From: Bacillota bacterium
GTDB taxonomy: Bacteria > Bacillota > DTU030 > DUMP01
Direction of reading: 5' to 3'
DNA length: 64,000 bases
NCBI GenBank assembly: GCA_012837285.1
Contig: DURJ01000117.1
Location: forward strand, 1-64,000
The translations under genes were made by a program, and so were the position numbers. Of the stretch, positions 50,016 through 59,225 are shown one piece after another; within the stretch, counting starts at the first letter, position 1; every line of letters begins with the position of its first letter. Below the pieces are notes generated by a model that did not search any database, was not told the origin of the DNA, and saw nothing but the letters and a program-made list of their open reading frames with translations.

Positions 50016-51173
50016 GTGAAAGCACACACGGCAGAAGTCATTATTGTGGGTGGGGGACCATCGGGATCCATAGCGGCCGCACAGTTGGCAGATAAAGGTT
50101 TAGATGTCCTGATCCTGGAGAAGGATTACTTTCCACGCTACAAACCGTGCGCCGGGGGTGTTACGGCCCGGGCTTTGTCAGCGCTGGGGTTTTCTTTGCC
50201 AGAAACTATAGTGCAGGAAGAGTGCCATGTGTTTCGGGCTGTTATGGGAAAGAATGTGCAGGAAGCTCGATTCGGACACCCCTACGCCATTACGGTGGAC
50301 CGCAGCGAATTGGATTCTTTTTTGCTCCAGCGAGCTAAGGAACTAGGCGCAGCGGTGCATACCGGTGAACAGGCGTTAGCTATACAGCCGGGGGTGAACG
50401 GCATGTTGGTCCGGACCAAAAAGGCTGTCTACAGGGCACCGCTAGTGGTAGGTGCCGACGGAATTCCCAGTATGGCAGCGAGAGTTTGCGGCCGCCAGGA
50501 CCTGGGTGCCGCTGCGGCCTGCTTGTGTGCCGATGTGCCTCGTCCTTTGGCAGACGAAAGCCGCTTTCAAGGGGTGCTGGAAACTCATTGGGGGTTGTTT
50601 CGCTGGGGTTATGGCTGGGTCTTCCCAAAACGGGATCACCTGTCGGTGGGACTAGGAACGTGGGATGGCCGCCGACAAAACCTTAAAGCCTTGTGGACTG
50701 ATTTTGTTAAATCCCAGGGCTTGCCCACTGCCAAACCCCAGGGGCACCTGATTCCAGTGGGCGGGAAATGGAGACCGACGGTGGCGGACGGCCTCTTGTT
50801 AGTGGGAGATGCAGCCGGCTTTGCCGATCCATTGACCGGCGAGGGACTTTATTATGCTTTCAGTTCGGCTAACATAGCAGGAGAGACCATCTGGTCCCTA
50901 AAACAGACCGGATTATCATATACAGCTAACAACTTGGCCCGCTACGAGAGGTCGTGCTGGCAGCTATTTGGCCAAGATCTGAAGCAGGCTCTACGCCTAA
51001 ATAAGATCGCGCAACGTTACCCTGGACTATGGCACCAGGCCTTCAAGGCTTCTGCTAACTGGTTTTCCTGGGCGCTGCAAGTGGTCGAGGGAGAAAAGAG
51101 TTATCGCCAGATGTGCCAGTGGGTTTTACCGCGGTTACTGTTGTTATGGCTTCGAAACGAGATAATCAAATAG
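50016..51173 (+). CDS. Geranylgeranyl reductase-family FAD oxidoreductase
   Basis: A 385-residue flavoprotein of the geranylgeranyl reductase/BchP family: FAD motif VIIVGGGPSGSIAAAQLADKG (about residues 8-28), YKPCAGGVT (about 45-53; conserved in the family) and the second FAD motif LLVGDAAGFADPLTGEG (about 256-272). Members reduce isoprenoid double bonds or related lipids. No partner gene nearby defines the substrate. GTG start at 50016 after GGGGGGGAGAG. The next gene begins 15 bases after the stop. Confidence 0.87.
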   Translation: MKAHTAEVIIVGGGPSGSIAAAQLADKGLDVLILEKDYFPRYKPCAGGVTARALSALGFSLPETIVQEECHVFRAVMGKNVQEARFGHPYAITVDRSELDSFLLQRAKELGAAVHTGEQALAIQPGVNGMLVRTKKAVYRAPLVVGADGIPSMAARVCGRQDLGAAAACLCADVPRPLADESRFQGVLETHWGLFRWGYGWVFPKRDHLSVGLGTWDGRRQNLKALWTDFVKSQGLPTAKPQGHLIPVGGKWRPTVADGLLLVGDAAGFADPLTGEGLYYAFSSANIAGETIWSLKQTGLSYTANNLARYERSCWQLFGQDLKQALRLNKIAQRYPGLWHQAFKASANWFSWALQVVEGEKSYRQMCQWVLPRLLLLWLRNEIIK

Positions 51174-51188
51174 GCTGAGGTGATATGG

Positions 51189-52223
51189 GTGGGAGAGGAG
51201 CAGACTAAAAAAAGGTACATTAATTCGCTGCGAAGAGGGGAGAGAATAAAGGATTACTTTGTCGCTACCGGGGCCACATTGACTCCGTTTCGACCAGAAA
51301 GCGGCCGGAGCGGTTCCTTTCTTCGGTTTACGCTTTCCGACCGCAGTGGTTCTTTACCGGCAATCATGTGGGAGGGTGGGGAAGAAGTATTCCCTCAGCT
51401 CCAGGCCGAAAACACGGTGGTTCAACTGCAGGGAAGTGTGGGCCAATATCGCGGCGACCTCCAGCTGGTGGTGGAGCGGGTCAACCTGGTAGAAGAAAGT
51501 GTTATTGACCCTGCTTGGTTCTTACCGAGTTCACCCCAACCACACCCACTGATGGAGAAAAAGTTACAAGCAGCCATAGAACAAATCCAATCCGGGCCGC
51601 TCTCTCAGTTGCTAAACAGCATGTTTGGCGACGCGGATTTCTATCGAGCCTTTGTTCAAGCGCCGGCGGCCAAAGCAATCCACCATGCCTATCTAGGCGG
51701 ACTACTGGAGCATACCCTGGAGACATTCGCTTTTGCTGAAACTATCGCTGCTCATTATCCGCGGTACATAAATCGGGATCTGCTCCTTACAGGGGCACTT
51801 CTACATGACTGCGGCAAGATTCTTGAATACAACTGGGAGGGTCTGGGGTTTTCTTTTACCGATGAAGGAAGGTTATTTGGGCACTTAGTCTTGGGGGCTA
51901 GGCTAGTAGAAGAAAGGCTGGCCCAGAATTTTGAATTCCCTCTTCCCTTAAAGCAAGAGCTGCTCCATATGATCTTAGCTCACCATGGAATCGAAGAATG
52001 GGGTTCACCGCAGCCTCCCAAGACTATCAATGCTTTTGCTCTTCACCATGCCGATTATCTTAGTTCTGAACTTAACCACTTTCAGGGGTTACTGGACCGG
52101 GCTGATAACTTGAACGAGGAGTGGACGGCAGTGGACAGAAAGTTAGGGCGTAGTGTTTTTCGGGGATTTCTAAGCCAGGATGAAGTGGCCGTGACTCAGG
52201 AAGGAGAGAATCCGTTTGGATAA
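51189..52223 (+). CDS. yhaM: YhaM-like 3-prime to 5-prime exoribonuclease
   Basis: A 344-residue protein with an N-terminal OB-fold nucleic-acid-binding domain (about residues 15-105; IKDYFVATGATLTPFR...SLPAIMW) and a C-terminal HD phosphohydrolase domain (HHAYLGGLLEHTLET, LLHDCGKILEYNW, ILAHHGIEEWGSP). This is the YhaM architecture, a metal-dependent 3-prime exonuclease active on single-stranded RNA. Start at GTG 51189 is chosen because GAGGTGAT lies five bases upstream; GTG 51180 is also in frame. Confidence 0.9.
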   Translation: MGEEQTKKRYINSLRRGERIKDYFVATGATLTPFRPESGRSGSFLRFTLSDRSGSLPAIMWEGGEEVFPQLQAENTVVQLQGSVGQYRGDLQLVVERVNLVEESVIDPAWFLPSSPQPHPLMEKKLQAAIEQIQSGPLSQLLNSMFGDADFYRAFVQAPAAKAIHHAYLGGLLEHTLETFAFAETIAAHYPRYINRDLLLTGALLHDCGKILEYNWEGLGFSFTDEGRLFGHLVLGARLVEERLAQNFEFPLPLKQELLHMILAHHGIEEWGSPQPPKTINAFALHHADYLSSELNHFQGLLDRADNLNEEWTAVDRKLGRSVFRGFLSQDEVAVTQEGENPFG

Positions 52224-52626
52224 GACCCTGGTCTTGCTAAAGCCTGACGCCGTGAAGCGGGGACTTTGTGGCGAAGTATTGAGACGGCTGGAACGTCAGG
52301 GCTTGAGGATATGCGGACTGAAGATGCTCCGTCTTAGCCGTGAACTGGCCGAAAAGCATTACGCCGAGCACCGTAACCGTCCTTTTTTCCGTGAGCTGGT
52401 GGAGTTTATTACCTCCGGTCCGGTGGTGGCGGCAATTATAGCTGGTGAGGATGCCATCTTTAGAGTACGTCACCTGATTGGCGACACCAGGGCTGCTGCT
52501 CCCGGCACAATTCGAGGCGATTTTGCCACCTCGCTTACGGCTAACATTGTGCATGGTTCCGATTCGCCTGAAAGCGCCGTTCGGGAGCTGGCACTCTTCT
52601 TTCCCTCCGGGTCAGATTGTGGTTGA
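52216..52626 (+). CDS. ndk: Nucleoside diphosphate kinase
   Basis: A 136-residue Ndk: KTLVLLKPDAVKRGL at the N-terminus, TSGPVVAAIIAGEDA in the middle and the active-site phospho-His in NIVHGSDS (about residues 112-119). It equalises nucleoside triphosphate pools. The C-terminus is short after the Gly-Ser-Asp-Ser motif but within family range. TTG start; the gene overlaps yhaM by eight bases, so translation is probably coupled. Confidence 0.95.
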   Translation: MDKTLVLLKPDAVKRGLCGEVLRRLERQGLRICGLKMLRLSRELAEKHYAEHRNRPFFRELVEFITSGPVVAAIIAGEDAIFRVRHLIGDTRAAAPGTIRGDFATSLTANIVHGSDSPESAVRELALFFPSGSDCG

Positions 52627-52660
52627 TTCCAGGGGCCCGATTAAGCCGACCCAACGGTCA

Positions 52661-52700
52661 AACACGGCCTTGCTTCACTTGGAAGCAGGGCCGTGTTGTT
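52661..52700 (+). terminator. Rho-independent terminator after ndk
   Basis: AACACGGCC (52661-52669) pairs with GGCCGTGTT (52689-52697), with an inner TGCTTC/GAAGCA pair, followed by GTTTG. Confidence 0.8.
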
Positions 52701-52788
52701 TGTGGGGGCCTATGAACGAATCTCATAAGCCTCAGTCAAGCAGCATACATTGTATTGGTAAACAGACTGATCCATAGGGGGACGGGAA

Positions 52789-53718
52789 ATGTGGCGGCGA
52801 CGAGGACTGGCAGCCGGCTGCTTGGTAACATGGCTACTGGCGACCCAGATAGTATTGGCAGTACCGTCGGCAGAGGTGAATTTATGTAAATGTGACCGCG
52901 TTCGTACACTCGGTCTTCGTTCTCCGCCTCTTCAGGGGCCTGATGTGCTGGAACTTCAAGAGCGGTTGGCTCGGTTAGGGTTTTACTCTGGCTCCAGAGA
53001 CGGTGTGTATGGATCCGCTTTGGTCCAAGCAGTAAGAAAAATGCAAGGGGCACTGGGATTACCCCCAACCGGAAACGTGGATGACAGCACCTGGCAGGCA
53101 CTGGCTATGTACGAAATTCGGCCGGCGGGGGCGGCAGTGCCGCCGCCCCGGGGTGAAATCAGCATTCTGGTAGATATTGATTCCCTCACTCTGGTAGTGT
53201 ACAGCGATGGTGTGCCTTACAAGCTTTATCCCATCGCCATCGGTCGCCCAGAATCGCCAACCCCGGTGGGGGAATGGGTAGTGTGCGAAAAACGGGCCGG
53301 TTGGCATGGTGCCACCGGCGTCCGCTGGTTGCGCCTGTCCAATCCCTGGGGTAGCTATGGTATCCATGGTACCAATAACCCGAGCTCCATTGGGCAGATG
53401 GCCAGTGCTGGCTGTGTACGGATGTTTAACCACGACATAACCGAATTGTACGAGTGGGTTGATCTCGGGACAGTGGTGGTACTAAAGGAGCATAGGACCC
53501 TTGGTTCGCTCTACTCGGACTTTAAAGTAGGAGCAGTGGGGCAGGATGTGGTCTACTTACAGTGGCGCCTAAGACAGTTGGGATTTGATCCGGGCCGGGC
53601 TGACGGTGTGTTCGGCGACCAGACGGCCCAGATGGTAGCTGCCTGGCAGAATTACCGCGGACTGAAGGTTACCGGGAAAGTGACCGCGGACCTGCTTTAT
53701 CTTCTCGGTTTACGCTAG
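52789..53718 (+). CDS. L,D-transpeptidase with two peptidoglycan-binding domains
   Basis: A 309-residue exported protein: signal peptide (about residues 1-26), PG_binding_1 domain (VLELQERLARLGFYSGSRDG, about 50-105), YkuD catalytic domain (about 125-225) with GIHGTNNPSSIG and SAGCVRMFN holding the catalytic His and Cys, and a second PG_binding_1 domain (YLQWRLRQLGFDPGRADG, about 250-305). It makes 3-3 crosslinks or modifies spore/cell-wall peptides. The flanking wall-binding domains point to activity at the wall. The ATG follows GGGGGACGGG. Confidence 0.93.
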   Translation: MWRRRGLAAGCLVTWLLATQIVLAVPSAEVNLCKCDRVRTLGLRSPPLQGPDVLELQERLARLGFYSGSRDGVYGSALVQAVRKMQGALGLPPTGNVDDSTWQALAMYEIRPAGAAVPPPRGEISILVDIDSLTLVVYSDGVPYKLYPIAIGRPESPTPVGEWVVCEKRAGWHGATGVRWLRLSNPWGSYGIHGTNNPSSIGQMASAGCVRMFNHDITELYEWVDLGTVVVLKEHRTLGSLYSDFKVGAVGQDVVYLQWRLRQLGFDPGRADGVFGDQTAQMVAAWQNYRGLKVTGKVTADLLYLLGLR

Positions 53719-53735
53719 GATGGGAGGGAGCCAGC

Positions 53736-54980
53736 CTGAGGAAGAACAGGGCGTGGAAAGTTGTGGCGACTGTCATTATCGCCGGGGTACTGGGCCTTTT
53801 TCTCTGGTTCTGGTGGGGCTACGAGCCTAAAGGGCAGTTGGATCCCAAAGCTCAAGTCCAACCGGACAAAAAATACACGGTTGTATTTTGGGACTTTGAC
53901 CGACCGCTGCCCGGCGGTGCCAGCTACCGGGAAGAACTGGTCCGGGAAATTGAATTATTCAACCAAAAGTTCCCTAATATCACTGTAGAACTGAAGCTAT
54001 TTCCCTGGACCCATGGTGAGCAAGTGGCGGCAGCCATCCGCCGTCGCCAGGAGGTGCCCCATATCCTTTCCTTGGGGCCGCTAGAGGGCCTGGATTTCGC
54101 CCGCGACTTATTACTACCGGCGAGCTATCTGCCGGAGGAAACCCGCCTGGATTTTGTACCGCTGGCCCTGAGCGGTCCAGAGTTCGAACACAAGACAGCT
54201 GTTTGGCCTCGTTTCCTGGCCCCACAGCTGTATTTGGCCAATACAGACTTGCTTCAGGCCGTTGGTGTAAACAGGTCCGGGTTGCAGGAACAAGGTATAG
54301 ACTGGGCTGATATCTTGCACCTAGGGCGGGAGTTGATTCAGCTTGAAGGACAGCCGCACGCCCTGGCCGGCCTGGACTATCAAGGACTGTTAGTTGCATT
54401 GGCTCCACGTCAACCGGACTCGTTGGGCCCAGAGCAATTTAGTTGGCCTCGAAGCGCTGCTGACACGGCGGTGGCCCGCCTACGACAGCTTCAAGCTGAT
54501 AATTTTTTACCCCCAAACATCGATCAAGCTGACTATGGAGGTGTGAAAGAATTTTTTACCGGGCAGGCAGCATTGCTGGCCCCGGCAGAACCTTGGTTGC
54601 TGCGGACAGTGCGTGCCAGGCAGGAACAAATCAAGCACGGCCTCTTGCCTGCCACCGACAGGGGTCTAGGCGAGGTAGCCTTGATACCGCCCAAGTTGAC
54701 TCCATCAGCGGGGCTTCCGGCACGAGTGGAAGGATTGGTGGTATTTAGGTGGCGTCTGGCCGCCGACGAGATCAAGGCCGCGGTGGAGTGGGCCCAGCAT
54801 CTGAGCCGATCGGGGACCTTGCCGGCCAAGCTGGACTTATTGCCGGCATATCGTCCCAGCCAGGACGCATGGTCTGCGGCTTGGGAACTTGGTAATGAGG
54901 CGGTGCTTCTTGGCGTGTGTGAGCAGGGCCAAAGACTGGCGCCATATCCTAAGACCCGATTAGAGGGAATAGACAGTTAG
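53736..54980 (+). CDS. Extracellular solute-binding protein (family 1)
   Basis: A protein of about 414 residues with an N-terminal membrane anchor or uncleaved signal (about residues 9-28) and a periplasmic-binding fold of the sugar-ABC type: FWDFDRPLPGG, NQKFPNITVELKLFPW and PWLLRTVRARQ, then EGLVVFRWRL near the C-terminus. No lipobox Cys is seen. The only start with a good ribosome site (GGGAGGGAG, 53722-53730) is CTG 53736, which also supplies the basic N-terminus LRKNRAWK before the helix; GTG 53763 begins inside the helix. No permease or ATPase genes adjoin it. The ligand is unknown. Confidence 0.82.
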   Translation: MRKNRAWKVVATVIIAGVLGLFLWFWWGYEPKGQLDPKAQVQPDKKYTVVFWDFDRPLPGGASYREELVREIELFNQKFPNITVELKLFPWTHGEQVAAAIRRRQEVPHILSLGPLEGLDFARDLLLPASYLPEETRLDFVPLALSGPEFEHKTAVWPRFLAPQLYLANTDLLQAVGVNRSGLQEQGIDWADILHLGRELIQLEGQPHALAGLDYQGLLVALAPRQPDSLGPEQFSWPRSAADTAVARLRQLQADNFLPPNIDQADYGGVKEFFTGQAALLAPAEPWLLRTVRARQEQIKHGLLPATDRGLGEVALIPPKLTPSAGLPARVEGLVVFRWRLAADEIKAAVEWAQHLSRSGTLPAKLDLLPAYRPSQDAWSAAWELGNEAVLLGVCEQGQRLAPYPKTRLEGIDS

Positions 54981-55040
54981 GGTCGAATTAAATAGAAAGA
55001 AAGAGAAAATTTGCCAGCTAAAACTACAAGGAGCGTCATT

Positions 55041-57389
55041 ATGCCAGCCCTGATTGCTATTGCCTTGGCCTTTGCCGCGGGCATATTGGTTTCCCGTCAG
55101 CTCCCTTTCAACTTCTGGCTAATTTCAACAGCAGCCCTAGTTATTATTGGCATTTGGACCGTTGGGCAACGTAAGCGCCAGGCAGCAAGCGTTGCTATTT
55201 TGCTGCTGGCTTTTTTGGCCGGTGCTCTAAGGCTGGGTATGGCCGATCTGCGGACGGACGAGTTAGCTCCGTACACGGACAAAACAGTAGTTATAGAAGG
55301 GACTGTAGTCAGCGAAGCGGAGTCTACGTCATTGGGTTCTACTTATGTATTGGCAGTGCGCTTGGTGGGCCAGGATCAACTATACCCGGCTACAGGGCGG
55401 GTGTTGCTGCGAGATCTGAGGCTGGAAAAAGAGACATATGGCTACGGAGACTTGGTACGAGTTCGGGGTAAACTGGTACGACCCCGGGGCGCATCCAACT
55501 TCGGCCAATTTGACTACCGAGCTTATCTGGAACGACGCGGTATCTTCTACCAACTGGCTCTGTCCACCCCGGATTCGATCCAGTATATCAGCGCTGACCA
55601 GGGTCCTGCCATTTTGGGACGTATTTTTGAACTCCGGCGGCGGTTTTTTCAAGTAGCCGCTATTTTGCCTCCTGCTGAGACAGCGCTGCTTAAGGGGCTG
55701 ACTTTAGGAGAACGCCAGTTGGTTTCCGCGGAAACAGTAAACTTCTTTACGGCCAGTGGAACAGTGCACTTAATGGCTGTATCCGGCGTCCATGTGGGGA
55801 TGGTGGCAGCTCTAGCACTGGGATTGGCGCGGCTGCTGCACTTGCCGTTTTTTCTTCAAAGTGTGTTTGCCGGCTTGACAGTATTATTGTATACTGCTTG
55901 GACAGGCTTTGCCCCGTCGGCAGTTCGGGCCGGTATTATGTTCACGTTGGGCCTACTGGGACTTAGCACCGGTCGGCCGCGAAACTCTCTGGTTGCTTTA
56001 GCGGCGGCGGCGTTGATATTACTAACAGCAAATCCCCTGAACCTCTTTGACACCGGCTTCCAACTGTCTTTTGCCGCTGCGGCGGGTATCTTGTATTTTG
56101 GTTCGCAAACAGCTCTATCTGCTCCGGGGTGGCGGCGGCTGGGTACACCTTTAATAGCTTCGGCGGCGGCTCAGCTTTGTACTTGGCCCCTTACAGCCTA
56201 CTATTTCAGCGGTGTATCTTTAGTCGGGTTCTTGGCTAGTGTAGTAGCTATTCCGGTGGCTGGTTTGGCCCTTAGCCTAGGTCTGGCCGGCCTTCTACTG
56301 GGAAGCATCTATTTGCCGGTGGGTAAGCTAATACTTGGAGCGGCCGGGGCTGCCCTGGTGGTACTTACTTTCTTGGCTCGCCTGTTTGCCTGCTGGCCGG
56401 GGGCGTTTGTCTATGTAGGCAGGCCACCGATCGCCTTCTTACTGGTCTATTACTCAGCCGTTTTTACTGCCCCGTATTTTCTTCGTTCCAACTCAGGCAG
56501 AGTTAGGCTGCGCCGGGGCTTGTTTATTGCCACCACGTTGATTTTACTGGTTGTTACTTGGTTTGGTCCGGTTCCAGAGGCATTAGTGGTAGATTTTCTT
56601 GCCGTCGGTCAGGGCGATGCCATCTTGATTCGTTCGCCTTCCGGGCAGGCGGCCCTTATCGACACCGGCCCTCGGATAAGTACCGACAAAGGTGTATGGG
56701 ACGCCGGGGACAGCATTTTGCTCCCATATTTGCGGGCCCAGGGTGTCCACCGGCTGGAACTGGTGTTTTTGACCCATGGCGATACTGATCACGCCGGCGG
56801 CGCTGCGGCCATTATCAGCAGTATGCCGGTGGGGGCAGTAATTGCACCGGCCACCTTCGAGGGTACCGGAGCCGGTTTTGTTCGGGCGGAGTTAGAGCGG
56901 CGGGGAGTTCCTCTGTACACCGGTACCAGCGGTCTGAGGGTGGATTTGGGCGCCCACGTAGAGGTAATGGTGCTCAGCCCTCCGCCGGATCCGATAGTTT
57001 CTAACGATACTCAAAACGATAATTCATTGGTATTGTACCTGCGCTACGGGCAGTCCGGTTTTTTGTTCACCGGTGACGCTGGACAGCCGGCGGAACAGTA
57101 CTTATTGAAGCAAGGACTTCCCGGCCCAGTAAATGTGCTCAAAGTAGCTCATCACGGAGCCGCCACCGCCACCACGGAGGAGTTTATCCAACAGCTAAGA
57201 CCGGAACTGGCGGTAATTTCGGTGGGTAAGAACAATTTCGGTCATCCCAGTCCGGCTACTTTAGAGCGTCTTCTGGCTGGCGGTGCCCTTGTTCTGCGCA
57301 CGGATGAAGATGGACAAGTTCGGGTTGAGAGCGATGGACAAACACTTGAGGTTTCCACTTTTGCTCAAAACAGGGGGGATAAGAAGTGA
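55041..57389 (+). CDS. comEC: DNA uptake channel protein ComEC/Rec2
   Basis: A 782-residue membrane protein. N-terminal membrane helices and OB-like domain (about residues 1-170), a competence domain with multiple helices (about 200-490; MAVSGVHVGMVAALALG is the typical ComEC motif) and a C-terminal metallo-beta-lactamase-like domain (about 510-770) with FLAVGQGDAILI, THGDTDHAGG and KVAHHGA. It forms the channel for single-stranded DNA in transformation. The start was set at ATG 55041, seven bases after AAGGAG; TTG 55011 is an alternative. No comEA gene precedes it. It overlaps holA by four bases. Confidence 0.93.
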   Translation: MPALIAIALAFAAGILVSRQLPFNFWLISTAALVIIGIWTVGQRKRQAASVAILLLAFLAGALRLGMADLRTDELAPYTDKTVVIEGTVVSEAESTSLGSTYVLAVRLVGQDQLYPATGRVLLRDLRLEKETYGYGDLVRVRGKLVRPRGASNFGQFDYRAYLERRGIFYQLALSTPDSIQYISADQGPAILGRIFELRRRFFQVAAILPPAETALLKGLTLGERQLVSAETVNFFTASGTVHLMAVSGVHVGMVAALALGLARLLHLPFFLQSVFAGLTVLLYTAWTGFAPSAVRAGIMFTLGLLGLSTGRPRNSLVALAAAALILLTANPLNLFDTGFQLSFAAAAGILYFGSQTALSAPGWRRLGTPLIASAAAQLCTWPLTAYYFSGVSLVGFLASVVAIPVAGLALSLGLAGLLLGSIYLPVGKLILGAAGAALVVLTFLARLFACWPGAFVYVGRPPIAFLLVYYSAVFTAPYFLRSNSGRVRLRRGLFIATTLILLVVTWFGPVPEALVVDFLAVGQGDAILIRSPSGQAALIDTGPRISTDKGVWDAGDSILLPYLRAQGVHRLELVFLTHGDTDHAGGAAAIISSMPVGAVIAPATFEGTGAGFVRAELERRGVPLYTGTSGLRVDLGAHVEVMVLSPPPDPIVSNDTQNDNSLVLYLRYGQSGFLFTGDAGQPAEQYLLKQGLPGPVNVLKVAHHGAATATTEEFIQQLRPELAVISVGKNNFGHPSPATLERLLAGGALVLRTDEDGQVRVESDGQTLEVSTFAQNRGDKK

Positions 57390-58405
57390 AGTGGCAGGAA
57401 GTATGGCAGCAACTGGAGCAAAAAGAGGTAGCACCGTGCTACCTTTTGACAGGAGAAGAGACATATTTGATCAGTCAGACCGTGAGCAAGATTGAGGCTG
57501 CGCTGGAGTTAGGGGAACTGCGGGATTTCAATATGGAACAGTTGGAAGCCGCCGATATCGACAGCACAACTTTGGCTGCGGCCGTGGCCCAAGCACCCTG
57601 GCTAGCCGGACGGCGCTTGGTGGTGGTCCGGGGCTTAAACCCGAGAACCGACAACCAAAAGACCGCCGGGAAAGTGGCGGCCGGATCTACTTTATGGGAG
57701 CAGCTACCGCTTATAATTGCGGCTCTTTCGCCTGCTGTTTGTTTGGTTCTTTGTGTTAACGGCAGCGTGGACAAAAGAACCAAAGTAGTCAAGGCTACCG
57801 CTAGCATGGGGAAGCTGGTGGAGTTCCCGTATCTGCGGGGACGAGAGCTTGAGCAATGGATCTTACAGCGAGGAAATGAGCTGGGTCTGAGCTGGGAAGG
57901 GGGCGCCCTTTCTTATTTGATTCAGCGTACAGGTCAGGGTCTGGCCCAACTGGAGTTGGAACTGCAAAAGTTGGCGGCCTATACCAAAGGCACCGGTCTC
58001 GTCCGGCGGCGCGAGATTGAATTATTAGTCCCAGAGTCCAGAGAAAGTCGGGTATTTGCCTTAACAGATGCCGTACTGGCCAAAAACCGCGAACAGGCGT
58101 TGTATGTATTGGAGGAACTGCTCAGACAGGGTGAGAAGCCGATAGCTTTGGTTGGCCTCTTGGCTTACCAAGTCCGGGTGGTAGGATTAGCCAAAGCAGC
58201 TCTCGAACAAGGGACAGCGAGCCGGGATGTGGCCAAAACGCTGAAAGTACATCCGTTTGTAGCTCAGAAAGCCGTGGCCCAAAGCCGACGTTTTGGCTGG
58301 GGCGAACTATATGATCTGATTCGAAAGCTGGCTGCAGCCGATCTCAAACTAAAAAGCACCGCTTTGCCGGCTCAGCTGGTACTGGAGGAAGTGATTCTAT
58401 CTTAA
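57386..58405 (+). CDS. holA: DNA polymerase III delta subunit
   Basis: A 339-residue HolA: CYLLTGEETYLISQTVSKIE (about residues 19-38), RLVVVRGL, and a C-terminal three-helix collar domain (ALVGLLAYQVRVVGLAKAAL). It opens the sliding clamp as part of the clamp loader. The GTG start overlaps the comEC stop. The comEC-holA-rpsT order is conserved in Bacillota. Confidence 0.93.
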   Translation: MKWQEVWQQLEQKEVAPCYLLTGEETYLISQTVSKIEAALELGELRDFNMEQLEAADIDSTTLAAAVAQAPWLAGRRLVVVRGLNPRTDNQKTAGKVAAGSTLWEQLPLIIAALSPAVCLVLCVNGSVDKRTKVVKATASMGKLVEFPYLRGRELEQWILQRGNELGLSWEGGALSYLIQRTGQGLAQLELELQKLAAYTKGTGLVRRREIELLVPESRESRVFALTDAVLAKNREQALYVLEELLRQGEKPIALVGLLAYQVRVVGLAKAALEQGTASRDVAKTLKVHPFVAQKAVAQSRRFGWGELYDLIRKLAAADLKLKSTALPAQLVLEEVILS

Positions 58406-58428
58406 TAAGCGCGGGTTATAACAGGAAG

Positions 58429-58470
58429 CCCCTTCCTGAGCTCCTGATGGTGGAGAAAGGAAGGGGTTTT
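58429..58470. terminator. Bidirectional terminator between holA and rpsT
   Basis: CCCCTTCCT (58429-58437) pairs with AGGAAGGGG (58458-58466), followed by TTTT; on the minus strand the stem is less well followed by T but sits just after the rpsT stop. Confidence 0.8.
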
Positions 58471-58747
58471 ATTCTGCGGCCGCTTGGGTCATAGCATTTA
58501 GTTTACGTGAAAGTTGTGCCTTTTGGTGGGCTGCCTTATTCTTATGAATCACACCTTTGGCCGCCGCCTTGTCAATAATGCTGAAGGCATTGTCCAACCG
58601 CTGCTCTACCTGTTCGGATTCATTGGCAGCCAGGGCTTCATCGAAGCGCCGGATAGCGGTGCGTATACGAGACTTAATTATCGTGTTGTGTAAGCGCCGT
58701 TTTTCGCTGCTAAGAACGCGTTTACGGGCGGATTTAATGTTCGCCAT
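58469..58747 (-). CDS. rpsT: 30S ribosomal protein S20
   Basis: A 92-residue basic, helical protein with the S20 pattern: MANIKSARKRVLSSEKRRLHN at the N-terminus and GVIHKNKAAHQKAQLSRKL near the C-terminus. It binds 16S rRNA early in 30S assembly. The start was set at ATG 58747, preceded by GGGAGGTGAAG; the frame extends 20 codons further without a site. It is transcribed against holA, as in Bacillus. Confidence 0.96.
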   Translation of the reverse strand: MANIKSARKRVLSSEKRRLHNTIIKSRIRTAIRRFDEALAANESEQVEQRLDNAFSIIDKAAAKGVIHKNKAAHQKAQLSRKLNAMTQAAAE

Positions 58748-59225
58748 TGCTTCACCTCCCCACCTTGGCTGTACCGGACGGGTAAACTCACTAGCACATT
58801 GTACCATGGGCCCCTAGGAAAAGCAAGAAGTGCGTCAGCTCAGCCCTTCCCTTGTGGGCGGATGTCTATTCAGGGGTAATCGCAAAGTCAAGGAAGCGGG
58901 TACAAGGGTATCGAACAAGTGCCTCTTCACACCATTGTCACAAAAACTCTTCTTCGTTGTCACTTTGCTCCTTCGAAATGACGGGTAATCGGTCCACCTG
59001 CTGTGCTACCGGCATAGCTTGAAATTCAATAACGCCATACACCCCTGAATAGACACTGTGGGTGCTAGCCAGGCAGAGCAAGCCAACGGGCTGGGGTCTA
59101 AACCGGTCTAGGCTCGAATACGTTTCTAGTATGTTGAGTTAAGACGCTTCTTGACCGGTTGTCAGCGAAAGATTACGACCGGGCTCAAGCTGTTATGCCG
59201 GAAGCGAAATGAAGAGGTGAAGCTG
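58748..59225. other. Gene-free gap at the expected gpr locus
   Basis: These 478 bases between rpsT and spoIIP hold the 193-bp inverted-repeat element at 58863-59055 and no gene. In Bacillus subtilis and many relatives the spore protease gene gpr stands here. No gpr fragment is recognisable in any frame. Confidence 0.75.
58863..59055. mobile_element. 193-bp MITE-like element with perfect 15-bp terminal repeats
   Basis: TGTCTATTCAGGGGT (58863-58877) and ACCCCTGAATAGACA (59041-59055) are perfect inverted repeats with TG...CA ends. The inside is non-coding. The ends resemble those of IS21-family elements as I remember them (start TGT, ATTCAGGGG), which would make this an internally deleted IS21-like element. 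A direct target duplication is not obvious: TGTGGG occurs near both ends but not immediately at them. Confidence 0.7.
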
